Assembly (NCBI RefSeq): GCF_044987625.1
Contig: NZ_JBJDSB010000002.1
Location: 186,001-250,000 of the forward strand
Reading direction: 5' to 3'
DNA length: 64,000 nucleotides
From: Desulfobaculum sp044987625
Lineage (GTDB): Bacteria; Desulfobacterota; Desulfovibrionia; Desulfovibrionales; Desulfovibrionaceae
In this document: one piece after another, positions 34,198 to 42,887 of the stretch
How the letters are laid out: each line of letters opens with the position of its first letter
How positions within the stretch are numbered: the stretch's first letter is position 1
Notes under the pieces: generated by a model
Told to the model about the DNA's origin: nothing
What the model saw: the letters and a program-made list of their open reading frames with translations, nothing else
The model's database searches: none
Program-made: the position numbers and the translations under genes

Positions 34198-35778
34198 CTA
34201 GCGTTTGCGCGATTTGCCCACGGCGAACTTTTTGGGGTCCAGCCGGTATTTCTTCACCTTGTAGTTGATGATGCGGTAGCTGGCCTTCAGGTCGCGGGCG
34301 GCCTGAAGCATGTTGCCGCGCGCCTTTTTGAGGGCGTCCACCAAGAGTTCCTGCTCGAAGCGCGAGACCGCTTCGCCAAACGACAGGCTGGTGTCCGTGG
34401 CCGAGGATTCGGCCGTCTGCAGGCTGGGCGGCAGGTGGTAGGTGCGGATGACCTCTTCATCGCAGATGAGCACCGCACGCTCCATGCAGTTGGCCAGTTC
34501 GCGCACGTTTCCGGGCCAGTGGTACTGCTGCAGCAGGTCGATGGCCGGGGTGGAGATGCGTTTGACGTCCTTGCTGTACTCCTCGGAGTAGTGCTGCATG
34601 AAGTGCTCGGACAGGGGCAGAATATCCATGCGGCGCTCGCGCAGGGGCGGGATGAAGATGGGGAAGACGTTGATGCGGTAGAACAGGTCTTCGCGCAGGG
34701 TGCCTTCCTCCAGCATCTTTTCCAGCGGACGGTTGGTGGCGGTAATCAGCCGCGCATCCACGCGGATGGTCTGCTCACTGCCAATGCGCTGGATTTCGCG
34801 TTCCTGAATGGCGCGCAGCACCTTGGCCTGCGCCTCCAGCGACAGTTCGCCAATCTCGTCAAGGAACAGGGTGCCGCCGTCGGCAAGCTCAAACAGCCCT
34901 TTCTTATTGCTCACCGCGCCGGTGAACGCGCCCTTCATGTGGCCGAAGAGTTCGGACTCCACAAGTTCGGCGGGCAGTGCCGCGCAGTTGAGCTTGATGA
35001 GGGGCTTGGTCTTGCGCGGGCTGACGCCGTGGATGGCCTCGGCCAGCAGTTCCTTGCCGGTACCGGATTCGCCGCGCAGGAGCACTGTGGCGCGGCTGGG
35101 GCCAACCTGCGAAACCTGCTGGAGCACCATGCGCATGGGCTTGGATGCCGCCACGATGTTGGGATGGCCGATGGCATCGTCGCCGCCCTGCTGCGCCGGG
35201 GGCATGCCCTGCGACATCAGGTGGCGCTGCATGGCCATTTCTTCCTGAATGTTGGCGACTTCCTTGGCAACAAGGGAGGCGACCACCTGCAGGAATTTGG
35301 TGTCGGTTTGCAGGTCTTCGGGGTCCCCGGCGGGGACGTCCACGGACAGGGTGCCCAGAATCTCGGTGTGCTCGTCCGCGTCCAGATGCCGCACGGGAAC
35401 GCTGATGAAGCCGAGGTGCTCCATCTCTTCCTTGGTGCGGCCAAAGGCGAGGTTCAGAAAGGACGGATGGTCCTTCTGAATGGGAACGATGACCGGCTCG
35501 CCGGTGTTCATGACCTGTCCCGTCACGCCCTGTCCGGGCTGGTAGGATACCTCGGAATACCTCTGGGAACCGACGGTGATGCTCAGCTTAAGAGAGTTCG
35601 TCTCCGGGTCGAAGATGGTAAGAAGGGCGCGCTTGTAGCCGTGGTTCTCGCACAGGGTGCGCAACAGCGCCTTGAGTCCGGACTGGACTACACCCTGTGG
35701 ACCAAGACCCTCCACGATATTGATCAGCGTGTCGAAATACGCGGCCTGCCGCTCCGGCGTGATAGCTTGACGTGTCAT
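34198..35778 (-). CDS. NifA-like sigma-54-dependent activator with GAF sensor
   Basis: 526 residues: N-terminal GAF domain (about 15-175), AAA+ domain with Walker A GESGTGKE (236-243) and sigma-54 loop GAFTGA (283-288), Walker B TLFLDEIGE, and a C-terminal Fis-type helix-turn-helix (about 470-505). The domain order equals NifA, and annotation pipelines often name such proteins so. No nif genes are nearby, and the DNA-binding end is not diagnostic. It lies 50 bp downstream of iorB on the same strand, so it may be co-transcribed with iorAB and might regulate aromatic amino-acid catabolism. That link is inference. Confidence 0.88.
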   Translation of the reverse strand: MTRQAITPERQAAYFDTLINIVEGLGPQGVVQSGLKALLRTLCENHGYKRALLTIFDPETNSLKLSITVGSQRYSEVSYQPGQGVTGQVMNTGEPVIVPIQKDHPSFLNLAFGRTKEEMEHLGFISVPVRHLDADEHTEILGTLSVDVPAGDPEDLQTDTKFLQVVASLVAKEVANIQEEMAMQRHLMSQGMPPAQQGGDDAIGHPNIVAASKPMRMVLQQVSQVGPSRATVLLRGESGTGKELLAEAIHGVSPRKTKPLIKLNCAALPAELVESELFGHMKGAFTGAVSNKKGLFELADGGTLFLDEIGELSLEAQAKVLRAIQEREIQRIGSEQTIRVDARLITATNRPLEKMLEEGTLREDLFYRINVFPIFIPPLRERRMDILPLSEHFMQHYSEEYSKDVKRISTPAIDLLQQYHWPGNVRELANCMERAVLICDEEVIRTYHLPPSLQTAESSATDTSLSFGEAVSRFEQELLVDALKKARGNMLQAARDLKASYRIINYKVKKYRLDPKKFAVGKSRKR

Positions 35779-35793
35779 CGTTTCGTTGTGTTG

Positions 35794-35820
35794 TGCGGGG
35801 AGCTAGTGCGGCTCCCCGCA
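35794..35820. terminator. Hairpin between iorB and the NifA-like gene
   Basis: A perfect 10-bp stem (TGCGGGGAGC / GCTCCCCGCA) with a 7-base loop. No T-run follows on the minus strand, so it may only reduce read-through or protect iorAB mRNA. Confidence 0.45.
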
Positions 35821-35828
35821 TTTAATGG

Positions 35829-36419
35829 TTATGAGACGGCCTGAACCCCAAGGTCGATGGCTTTAAGGTTCATGTCGACGATTTTTGCTTTCAGCCGTGC
35901 TTTCACGGCGTTTGCCAGGTCTTCGGGCGTCAGGGGCAGTGCGCCGCTGGCGCAAGCCGCGCCAAGCAGGGCAAGGTTGCCGCACTGGAGTGCGCCCGCT
36001 TCCAGCCCAAGGGTGCGGCAGGGCAGAAAATGCGCCTGCGCCGCACAGGCTGTGGCCCGCTCCCGGATGGAACCGAGGTCGGGGTAGCTTTCGCGGCCCA
36101 TGGTCACGCCGATGGGCATGATGGGCTCTTCATTGGAGATGATGGTGCCGCCCTCGGGGACGAGGTAGGGCAGGGCGCGCAGGGTCTCCAGCGGCTCAAA
36201 GCCGAGAAGGACGTGCGCCTCGCCGTGGCTGATGCGCGGGCTGCGGTAGCCGCCCAGCAGCAGGGCGGATTCCACCACGCCGCCACGCTGCGCCATGCCG
36301 TGCACCTCGCCCGCCGTAACGGGGATGTTCTTGTCCATGGCGGCCTGTGCCAAAATGATGGTCGCGGTGAGGGTGCCCTGACCGCCGACTCCGGTGAGGA
36401 AGACTCGTGTCTTGGTCAT
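35829..36419 (-). CDS. iorB: Indolepyruvate ferredoxin oxidoreductase, beta subunit
   Basis: 196 residues of the pyruvate-ferredoxin-oxidoreductase gamma-type fold: FLTGVGGQGTLTATIIL at the start, then GEVHGMAQRGGVVESALLLG, both typical of IorB. With IorA it converts indolepyruvate and other aryl pyruvates, plus CoA, to aryl-acetyl-CoA, CO2 and reduced ferredoxin in the cytoplasm. Its start is 2 bp after the iorA stop and has AAGGAG upstream, so the two subunits are coupled. Confidence 0.93.
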   Translation of the reverse strand: MTKTRVFLTGVGGQGTLTATIILAQAAMDKNIPVTAGEVHGMAQRGGVVESALLLGGYRSPRISHGEAHVLLGFEPLETLRALPYLVPEGGTIISNEEPIMPIGVTMGRESYPDLGSIRERATACAAQAHFLPCRTLGLEAGALQCGNLALLGAACASGALPLTPEDLANAVKARLKAKIVDMNLKAIDLGVQAVS

Positions 36420-36421
36420 GG

Positions 36422-38257
36422 CTAGCTCCTTTTCCGTGCCTTGATGTCGGAACAGACCTGCAGGCAGAACATGCATCCCGCACACTGCTGTTCGTCAATG
36501 GAAACCCCGCTCTCGTCCTGACGGAAGGCGGGACAGGCAAGGTCGGTCAGGCACTTGGCCACGGCCTCGGTCTGCTTGGTCACATAGGCCGCGTTGGGGC
36601 GCGACTTGCGCAGGGTGCGCTTGGCAAACAGCACGCAAGGCTCTTCGGCGATGAGGACGCGCACGCCCTTCATGCCTTTCAGTTCCTCAATGGTGCTGCT
36701 GGTCTTTTTGAAATTGTAGGGAGACACGCGGCGGATGTGCTGGACGCCGCATCCGCGTACGATGGCCTCAATGTCCACCTGCGAGGGATTTTCGCCGTGT
36801 ACGGTAACCTCTACGCCGGGGTTGGGCTGGTGCCCGGTCATGGCGGTGGTACGGTTGTCCAGGATGACGATGAGCACGTCGCGCTGGTTGTACACCGCGT
36901 TCACCAGCCCGGTAATGCCGGAGTGGAAGAACGTGGAATCGCCGATAAAGGCCACAACAGGCTTGTCCTGCGCCGCGGCAAAGCCGCTGCCCGCGCTGAC
37001 GGACGAGCCCATACAGAGCAGGAAGTCCGCGGCGGAAAGGGGCGGCAGAATGCCAAGGGTGTAGCAGCCGATGTCCGAGGAGTACACCGCGTCATCGCCA
37101 AAGGCCTGACGCACGGTGTAGTACAGCGCGCGGTGCGAGCAGCCCGCGCACAGGTTCGGCGGGCGCATGGGCAGTTGTTCGGGCGCGGGGGACTCGGTGT
37201 TGGTGTCCGTGTCGCCAAGGAAGGCCGCAACGGCGGAGCGCACAATGCGCGTGCAGTATTCGCCCTGACGGGACAGGTGCGTGCCCTTGCCGGAAATCTC
37301 CACGCTGATGCCGTGCTTCTGGGCGAGGGTGCGCAGGGCGTCCTCCACCAGCGGCTCGCCTTCCTCCACCACGAGGACGCGGTCCACGGAGCGCAGGAAG
37401 TCGGTGAGCATGGTCTCGGGCAGGGGATAGGTGAGGCCAAGGCGCAGCACCTTGCACGCGCCGTCGAACTGGTCTTCGGCCAGCACGTCATCCACGTAGG
37501 CGCGCGCCATGCCGGAGGCCACAACGCCGACGGTGGCATCGCCGGAAACGCTGTTCCACGGCGAGGCTTCCACGTCCTTGCGGATGGCGTCCAGATTCTC
37601 CAGCAAAACGCCGTGACGCACACGCGACACGGCGGGAACGGGAACAAAGCGTCCCGGATTTTTGGTGAACTCGGGGCCGTGGATGGCGCCCGGACGCGGG
37701 CCAAAGTCCACAGGGCCGCGAACATGCGCCACACGGGTGGTGGTACGCAACATCACGGGCTGTTCGTGCTTGCGGGACAGCGCAAAGGCGTCGCGCGTCA
37801 TGTCTTTGGCTTCCTGCGCGGAGCATGGCTCGAAGACGGGCATCCCGGCAAGGCGGGCGTAGTAGCGGTTGTCCTGCTCGTTCTGGCTGGAGTGGCAGCC
37901 CGGGTCGTCCGCCGACAGCAGAACAAGGCCGCCGGGAGTGCCGATGTAGGCCAGCGTCATCAGCGGGTCCGCCGCGACGTTGACGCCCACGTGCTTCATG
38001 GTCACGAGGGTCGGCGCGCCGGCAAGGGCTGCGCCGCCGCCGACTTCCAGAGCCACTTTTTCGTTAACGGAGTACTCGAAGGTGAAATCCCCGTCCGGGG
38101 CCAGCCGGTAGAAGGTATCCGGCACCTCGGAGGACGGCGTGCCCGGGTAGCAGCTGACGAAAGCGACACCTGCTTCAAGGGCGCCGCGCACGATGGCTTC
38201 GTTGCCCAAGAGCAGATGCCGCTGTCCGCCGTCCGAATTCAGAAGCGGATGAGACAT
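36422..38257 (-). CDS. iorA: Indolepyruvate ferredoxin oxidoreductase, alpha subunit
   Basis: 611 residues. The N-terminal half has the pyrimidine-binding motifs (SCYPGTPSSEVPD, FEYSVNEKVALEVGGGAA). The thiamine-diphosphate domain follows with NLCAGCSHRALY and the GDSTFFHSGITGLVNAVYNQ magnesium motif. A C-terminal ferredoxin-like end has CLTDLACPAF and CAGCMFCLQVC. Length and order match archaeal and deltaproteobacterial IorA. It supplies the catalytic site that decarboxylates indolepyruvate and related 2-oxo acids. It lies in a minus-strand row TPR-iorA-iorB-NifA-like. Confidence 0.94.
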   Translation of the reverse strand: MSHPLLNSDGGQRHLLLGNEAIVRGALEAGVAFVSCYPGTPSSEVPDTFYRLAPDGDFTFEYSVNEKVALEVGGGAALAGAPTLVTMKHVGVNVAADPLMTLAYIGTPGGLVLLSADDPGCHSSQNEQDNRYYARLAGMPVFEPCSAQEAKDMTRDAFALSRKHEQPVMLRTTTRVAHVRGPVDFGPRPGAIHGPEFTKNPGRFVPVPAVSRVRHGVLLENLDAIRKDVEASPWNSVSGDATVGVVASGMARAYVDDVLAEDQFDGACKVLRLGLTYPLPETMLTDFLRSVDRVLVVEEGEPLVEDALRTLAQKHGISVEISGKGTHLSRQGEYCTRIVRSAVAAFLGDTDTNTESPAPEQLPMRPPNLCAGCSHRALYYTVRQAFGDDAVYSSDIGCYTLGILPPLSAADFLLCMGSSVSAGSGFAAAQDKPVVAFIGDSTFFHSGITGLVNAVYNQRDVLIVILDNRTTAMTGHQPNPGVEVTVHGENPSQVDIEAIVRGCGVQHIRRVSPYNFKKTSSTIEELKGMKGVRVLIAEEPCVLFAKRTLRKSRPNAAYVTKQTEAVAKCLTDLACPAFRQDESGVSIDEQQCAGCMFCLQVCSDIKARKRS

Positions 38258-38314
38258 GTTACAGATTCTCCCTATGCATAGTGTATCGAAAAACCTTCGG
38301 GGTGTTGCGAACCC

Positions 38315-38986
38315 TTAGGAGTTTGTGGACAGTGCGGCCTTCAGCTCGGCAACTTTGCCTTCGATGAAGCCCTTGTTGCGGGGGGACGCCTCGGCGAGCA
38401 GTTCCTCGTAGGCGGCAAGGGCGGACTTGAGGTCGCCGATGCTTTCGGAGAGGCTGGCCTTCTCGCGCAGGATGATGGAGGCAAAGGACTCGGGAGCCGT
38501 GGCCTTTGCGCCGTCCAAAATGGCGATGGCGTCTTCGGTGCGGTCCAGCTTGGTCAGCTCGTTGGCCTGCGCGATGGCGGCGACGGTGGACAGGCCATTG
38601 CCTGCCTTGGCAATCTTGCCAAGCTCTTCGGCGGCGCGCTCATGCTGGCCGGACTCGGACAGTGCGCCAGCCAGCTCCAGGCGGATGCCGGTGTGCATGT
38701 CCTTGGGGGCGGTGCTTTCAAAGTTCATCAGTGCTTCAACGCGCTGGGCTGCGGGCTGGGCGATGATGGATGCCAGCTGTGCTTCGGCCTCGGCGCGCTT
38801 TCCTTCCTGCACGTGCTTGTAGATGGCGGTGCCGCCCACGGCGAGGATGAGGACCGCGATGCCGGCTAGGATGAACCGGATGTTGTCGACGATGGCCTGA
38901 AGTACGGGATGCAGCGCCTCAGGGGCATTTTCAAGAAGTTCTTCGGCAGTTGCGCCCTGCGGTGTGCTTGGTGCGTTGTCCGTCAT
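38315..38986 (-). CDS. Membrane-anchored TPR protein (YfgM-like)
   Basis: 223 residues: a cytoplasmic N-terminus of about 35 residues, one membrane helix (NIRFILAGIAVLILAVGGTA), then TPR-like helical repeats in the periplasm (about 65-215). The layout is that of YfgM/DUF2133 proteins that assist secretory chaperones. GGAGG stands 9-10 nt before the start. It is first in the minus-strand row that continues with iorA, but a 57-bp gap separates them, so shared function is doubtful. Confidence 0.75.
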   Translation of the reverse strand: MTDNAPSTPQGATAEELLENAPEALHPVLQAIVDNIRFILAGIAVLILAVGGTAIYKHVQEGKRAEAEAQLASIIAQPAAQRVEALMNFESTAPKDMHTGIRLELAGALSESGQHERAAEELGKIAKAGNGLSTVAAIAQANELTKLDRTEDAIAILDGAKATAPESFASIILREKASLSESIGDLKSALAAYEELLAEASPRNKGFIEGKVAELKAALSTNS

Positions 38987-39256
38987 TGTGGTCTATCCTC
39001 CATTACGTACGTATTGACTTGCTTGCTGGATTTCGCAAAAAAACAAAGCGACCCCGATTAAAGGGACTGTATTTTTACTGATGGTTTACAGAAATGTCAA
39101 AAGAAGTCTACTGGGTTTTGCGTCATTTTTGTTGTACCCCTTTTTGATTGGATTTCAAGGAGTTTTCACGACTTACGCTCGGCAGCGCCACGAGGGTGCG
39201 TTTTTTGACCCGAAGCCTGACCGTGTTGCCGCTGCCTGCGGCTCAAGGAGATGCAT

Positions 39257-40516
39257 ATGGGAACCAGTGAACTGATGGAAGGCCTCGGACGCAGTGCCAA
39301 GCAGGCCGCGCGCCGTATGGCTGTGGCGTCCGCCGCAGACAAGGTGGCCGTGCTTGAGCGCCTTGCCGCACTGCTCGAACAGGAAGGCGACGCCATTGCC
39401 GCCGCCAACGACAAGGACCTTGCCGCCGCCGAGGCCGCGGGCATGGACGCCCCGCGTATGGACCGCCTGCGCCTGACGCCGCAGGTTATCGCCACCATGG
39501 CCGAGGCCTGCCGCATTGTTGCCGCGCAAAATGACCCGGTGGGCGAAATTGAGCGCATGTGGCAGCGCCCCAACGGTTTGCAGGTGGGTAAAATGCGCAT
39601 CCCCCTCGGGGTTGTGGCCATGATTTTCGAGTCCCGTCCCAACGTCACTGTGGATTCCGCCATCCTCTGCCTGAAGGCAGGCAACGCCGCCATTTTGCGC
39701 GGCGGCAAGGAAGCCTACCACTCCAATCAGTTTCTGGCGTCCCTCATCCACCGGGCGCTGGAGGAGCGCGGCTTGCCCGCCGAAGCCGTGCAGGTTGTCC
39801 CCACCACGGACCGCGAGGCCGTCACCGCCCTGTGCAAGCTGGACGAGTATGTGGACGTTATCATCCCGCGCGGCGGCGAAGGGCTTATCCGCGCCGTTGT
39901 GGCCGAAGCCACCATGCCCGTGCTGAAGCACTACAAGGGCGTCTGCCACGCCTACGTGGACAGCGGCGCCGATGTGGACCGCGCCGTGAACGTCATCCAC
40001 AATGCCAAAGTCTCCCGCCCCGGCGTCTGTAACGCCCTTGAGTGTGTTTTGGTGCACGCTTCCATGGCCGAGACCGTGTTGCCCCGCATTGGCGAGCGCC
40101 TTGCGGCCGATGGTGTGCATTTTCGCGCTTGCCCGCGTGCGTTGCCGCTTCTTGGGTCCATGGCCGTTCCGGCCGCAGACGAGGACTGGGGGCAGGAATT
40201 CCACGCCCTTGTTCTGGCCGTGAAGGTCGTCGATTCCATGGACGAGGCGTTGGACCACATTGCCGCGCACGGCTCCAACCACACCGAAATCATTCTGACG
40301 CAGGACCACGACCGCGCCATGCGTTTTCTGCGCGAGGCCGATGCGTCCATGGTGGCGGTCAATGCCTCCAGCCGCTTTAACGACGGCGGCGAGCTTGGCC
40401 TTGGCGCCGAAATCGGCATTAGCACCTCAAAGCTGCATTCCTACGGCCCCATGGGCGTGACGGAGCTTACCAGCTCCAAGTATGTTGTGCTGGGTGCAGG
40501 GCAGGTGAGGGAATAG
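39257..40516 (+). CDS. proA: Gamma-glutamyl phosphate reductase
   Basis: 419 residues, the normal length. It reduces gamma-glutamyl phosphate with NADPH to glutamate semialdehyde in proline synthesis. Visible motifs: IPLGVVAMIFESRPNVTVD, LRGGKEAYHSN, IIPRGGEGLIR, the catalytic Cys in RPGVCNALECVLVH, and the end SSRFNDGGELGLGAEIGIST. ATG 39257 is chosen over ATG 39251 because the ribosome site AAGGAG ends directly before the latter and lies 6 nt before the former. It adjoins nadD with no gap; proB is not in the window. Confidence 0.95.
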   Translation: MGTSELMEGLGRSAKQAARRMAVASAADKVAVLERLAALLEQEGDAIAAANDKDLAAAEAAGMDAPRMDRLRLTPQVIATMAEACRIVAAQNDPVGEIERMWQRPNGLQVGKMRIPLGVVAMIFESRPNVTVDSAILCLKAGNAAILRGGKEAYHSNQFLASLIHRALEERGLPAEAVQVVPTTDREAVTALCKLDEYVDVIIPRGGEGLIRAVVAEATMPVLKHYKGVCHAYVDSGADVDRAVNVIHNAKVSRPGVCNALECVLVHASMAETVLPRIGERLAADGVHFRACPRALPLLGSMAVPAADEDWGQEFHALVLAVKVVDSMDEALDHIAAHGSNHTEIILTQDHDRAMRFLREADASMVAVNASSRFNDGGELGLGAEIGISTSKLHSYGPMGVTELTSSKYVVLGAGQVRE

Positions 40517-41176
40517 ATGGCCTGTGTCGGACTGCTGGGCGGGTGTTTCAACCCCATCCACAACGGGCACGTGCGTCTTGCTCTGGAGATGCTGGAACAG
40601 TTGGGGCTGGACCGCGTGGAACTCATGCCCGCCGCTGTGCCGCCCCACAAGCCCGGTGAAGGCATGCTGAGCTTTGCCCGCCGTGTTGAGATGGTGCGCG
40701 CCGCCGTAGACGGCATTGATGGGCTGGGCGTCAACTGTATAGAAGCCAAGCGCCCCGGCCCGTCCTACACCGTGGATACGCTGCGTCTGTTGCGCGACAT
40801 GCGCCCCGAGGATGATTTTTGGTTCATCCTCGGGGCCGGCGACCTGCGCGTGCTCCCCAACTGGGAGCGCGGGATGGAGATTCCGGCGCTGGCGCATTTG
40901 GCTGTCTCCAACCGTGTGGAGGACGACCTTGAGGACGTCCGAGCCTTTGTGGGCAGCGCGTGGCCGGACGCCATTGAGGACGCCACAGGCACGTGGCGGT
41001 TTGCCGGGGGGCGCACTTTATCTTTCGCCAACGTGCCACGGCTGGACATAAGCTCCTCGCAGGTTCGCGAAAAGTGGTGCGCCGGCCGCTGCGTGCGCGC
41101 TCTTGTGCCGGATGGCGTGGAGCGGCTGATGCGGACGCATGCCGGGGAATTGAGCGGCGTGTGGGGGTGTGTGTAG
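40517..41176 (+). CDS. nadD: Nicotinate-nucleotide adenylyltransferase
   Basis: 219 residues. The nucleotidyltransferase motif GGCFNPIHNGHVRLA lies at residues 8-22, with the usual T/S changed to C in GG-x-FNP. PPHKP follows near 41, and the ISSSQVRE ATP motif near the end. It adenylates nicotinate mononucleotide to deamido-NAD in the NAD pathway. Its ATG follows the proA stop directly, so the two are co-translated. A repeat hairpin and terminator lie downstream. Confidence 0.94.
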   Translation: MACVGLLGGCFNPIHNGHVRLALEMLEQLGLDRVELMPAAVPPHKPGEGMLSFARRVEMVRAAVDGIDGLGVNCIEAKRPGPSYTVDTLRLLRDMRPEDDFWFILGAGDLRVLPNWERGMEIPALAHLAVSNRVEDDLEDVRAFVGSAWPDAIEDATGTWRFAGGRTLSFANVPRLDISSSQVREKWCAGRCVRALVPDGVERLMRTHAGELSGVWGCV

Positions 41177-41241
41177 GCTGGGCATGGAGGTGTTGGGGCT
41201 GGGCGTGGAGGTGCTGCGCCATGGTTCAATACCTCCGGTGG

Positions 41242-41262
41242 CTTAAGGATTTCATCCTTAAG
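41242..41262. repeat. Single copy of the CTTAAGGAT hairpin module
   Basis: CTTAAGGAT-TTC-ATCCTTAAG preceded by ACCTCCGGTGG, matching the module in the 17.7-kb tandem unit and at 23.35 kb. It lies between nadD and its terminator. Confidence 0.8.
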
Positions 41263-41311
41263 GATCCTTTATTGGGGGATGGTTTGGGGTGAGTGGGGTG
41301 AATGTTTTGTG

Positions 41312-41342
41312 CGCCCGGAGTCGTGAGGCTCCGGGCGTTTTT
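41312..41342 (+). terminator. Intrinsic terminator downstream of nadD
   Basis: CGCCCGGAG / CTCCGGGCG stem with an 8-base loop, then TTTTT. It also faces the end of the convergent acidic-protein gene. Confidence 0.88.
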
Positions 41343-41359
41343 GTGTTGTGTGCTGGGAG

Positions 41360-42397
41360 TTAGGTGACGTCGGTATCTGGGAGGTCGGCGTCGGTGAGAA
41401 TGGGAAGGATGTCGTGGTCTGTCGGGTCTGGGAGCAGGGGAGCGTCGTATGGTGTGGCTGTGTCGAAGAGAGGGAGCGCGCCGGATTCGGTGTCTGTGAG
41501 CGCGCTGAGAGGGGAGTCGGTGAGGGATGGGGCGTTGTCGTGGTCGACAAAGGGGTGGAGTTCGGTTGGTTCCGCCATGGCAAAGGTGAAGGTCTCTGGT
41601 GTGTGGGCATCGTGCTGCGCGTCGTCTGTTACGGGACCGAAGGGGGCTTCAGTGTGTGCGGGCGTGAGGGATGAGAGGGGGGCCTCCGTTGGAGCGTGGT
41701 CAGGGGCGGTTTCAGCAGGTGCGGCGGCGTCCTCCAGGTCATGGATGGCGTCCAGCAGGTCTTGTGTGGTCAGGGCGTCGTCGTTGGTGGTGTCGTTGGT
41801 GGCGTCATTGGGGGTGAGGCGGGCGGCGAGGTCGTCCGGCAGGGGCGCTTCGTTGTGGAACAGGGCGCTTTCGTCCGCCGTATAGGGGCGAAGTGGGGAA
41901 ATGTCGCCGCCCGGTGTGATGGTGCGCGCCAGTCCCGGATCCAGCAGGTGCGCCTGCGCAGTGGTCGTGGTGATGGCGGCAGGGATTTCCGCCGGAGCGA
42001 AGCAGCCTACAAAGATTTCCGTACCACCTGCGGCAATATCCACACCGCCTTCGTGTAGGGAAATATCGGCATCCGGGAGCACAATGTGAAGGTGCTGCGC
42101 CGAAGAATCTTCGGTTTTTTCTACGAGAGCCCTATAGACTCCTGCCGCAATGGCGATAGTGAGAGGGGACGAGGCGACGACATCGCCCTGCGCTGCGGTG
42201 AAAATCGACGCGGCACTGTTTTGCGCCTGGAGGAGGGTCGCAGCATCGTCAAATGTGACGCACAGTGTGCTGTCATCTTCTGTGACAAGCGTTTCCTGTG
42301 GGTAAACAGGCGATCCTGCAGAAAGGAAACGGAGACCGGTTTCAGATGTAGCATAGGTGCTGCCAGTGGCGTGGATGACTTCTCCCAGTGCTTCCAT
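41360..42397 (-). CDS. Acidic protein with FecR/retention-module-like N-terminus
   Basis: 345 residues, no signal peptide. Residues 1-65 (GEVIHATGSTYATSE... SPVYPQETLVTEDDSTLCVTF) resemble FecR-like and retention modules at the N-termini of type I-secreted adhesins. A second beta-rich part reaches about residue 150. The rest is strongly acidic and rich in Asp, Thr, Pro and Ala, ending in DILPILTDADLPDTDVT, an acidic hydrophobic tail like many type I signals. I do not recognise the whole protein. It could be a substrate of the secretion system at 1.7-9.2 kb, but no calcium-binding RTX repeats are present. ATG 42397 has GGAG 7 nt upstream. Confidence 0.6.
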   Translation of the reverse strand: MEALGEVIHATGSTYATSETGLRFLSAGSPVYPQETLVTEDDSTLCVTFDDAATLLQAQNSAASIFTAAQGDVVASSPLTIAIAAGVYRALVEKTEDSSAQHLHIVLPDADISLHEGGVDIAAGGTEIFVGCFAPAEIPAAITTTTAQAHLLDPGLARTITPGGDISPLRPYTADESALFHNEAPLPDDLAARLTPNDATNDTTNDDALTTQDLLDAIHDLEDAAAPAETAPDHAPTEAPLSSLTPAHTEAPFGPVTDDAQHDAHTPETFTFAMAEPTELHPFVDHDNAPSLTDSPLSALTDTESGALPLFDTATPYDAPLLPDPTDHDILPILTDADLPDTDVT

Positions 42398-42437
42398 AGT
42401 CATGCTCCATGTTCCGCAGTGGATGTAGATGGCCTAG

Positions 42438-42466
42438 AGTATGCATAATGTTGCAGCCAAGGGCAA
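42438..42466 (-). promoter_or_regulatory. Candidate promoter of the acidic-protein gene
   Basis: On the minus strand TTGCCC and CATACT are 17 bp apart, about 41 bp before the start codon. Matches are modest. Confidence 0.3.
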
Positions 42467-42887
42467 TGCATTGTGAAGAAAAACATGCCAAAGTCCTACA
42501 TCCTGTAATCTCCAAAATGTGGAGACGAAATTTTGGGCTTGGTGCGTCGGCATTTTTGCGGGGGGCACGTTGTGGGCGTGCTGTGCATGGCGCATGGCGC
42601 GCGGCGGCGTTTTGCCGGGAAGTGGTGTGGCCTGAAAACGGGGCGGAAAATGCCGCTCCAGTATCCCATTGCGGCAAAAAGCGTGGCCGAACGGTTGTTT
42701 GCCGTAAAAATATTGTATATCAGACGGCTGGACTCAATATGGGACACATGCGTCGAAAACCAAGGGAGGCCAGAACCTTCGCGGCGCAAACCCTTGCCTC
42801 AGCCTTGAATAGTTTTACCGGATGTGCAATTCATGAATAAGCTGGAAACGCTCTCCGCGCGGGGAATTTCCGGTGGCGGGAGATGCC
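42467..42887. other. Divergent spacer without a supported gene
   Basis: About 420 bases, part of it more AT-rich than its surroundings. A weak plus-strand pair TTGTTT / TATCAG (42695-42723, 17 bp apart) could serve the TPR gene. Open frames here lack ribosome sites and family features. Confidence 0.4.

Noticed and set aside
39081..39275. 64-residue ORF before proA
   Set aside because: It overlaps the proA ribosome site and start, has no ribosome site of its own, and its hydrophobic part is in an AT-rich leader.
42409..42840. 143-residue ORF in the spacer before the TPR gene
   Set aside because: Unusual Cys/Arg/Trp-rich composition, no ribosome site and no domain; it looks like a chance frame.
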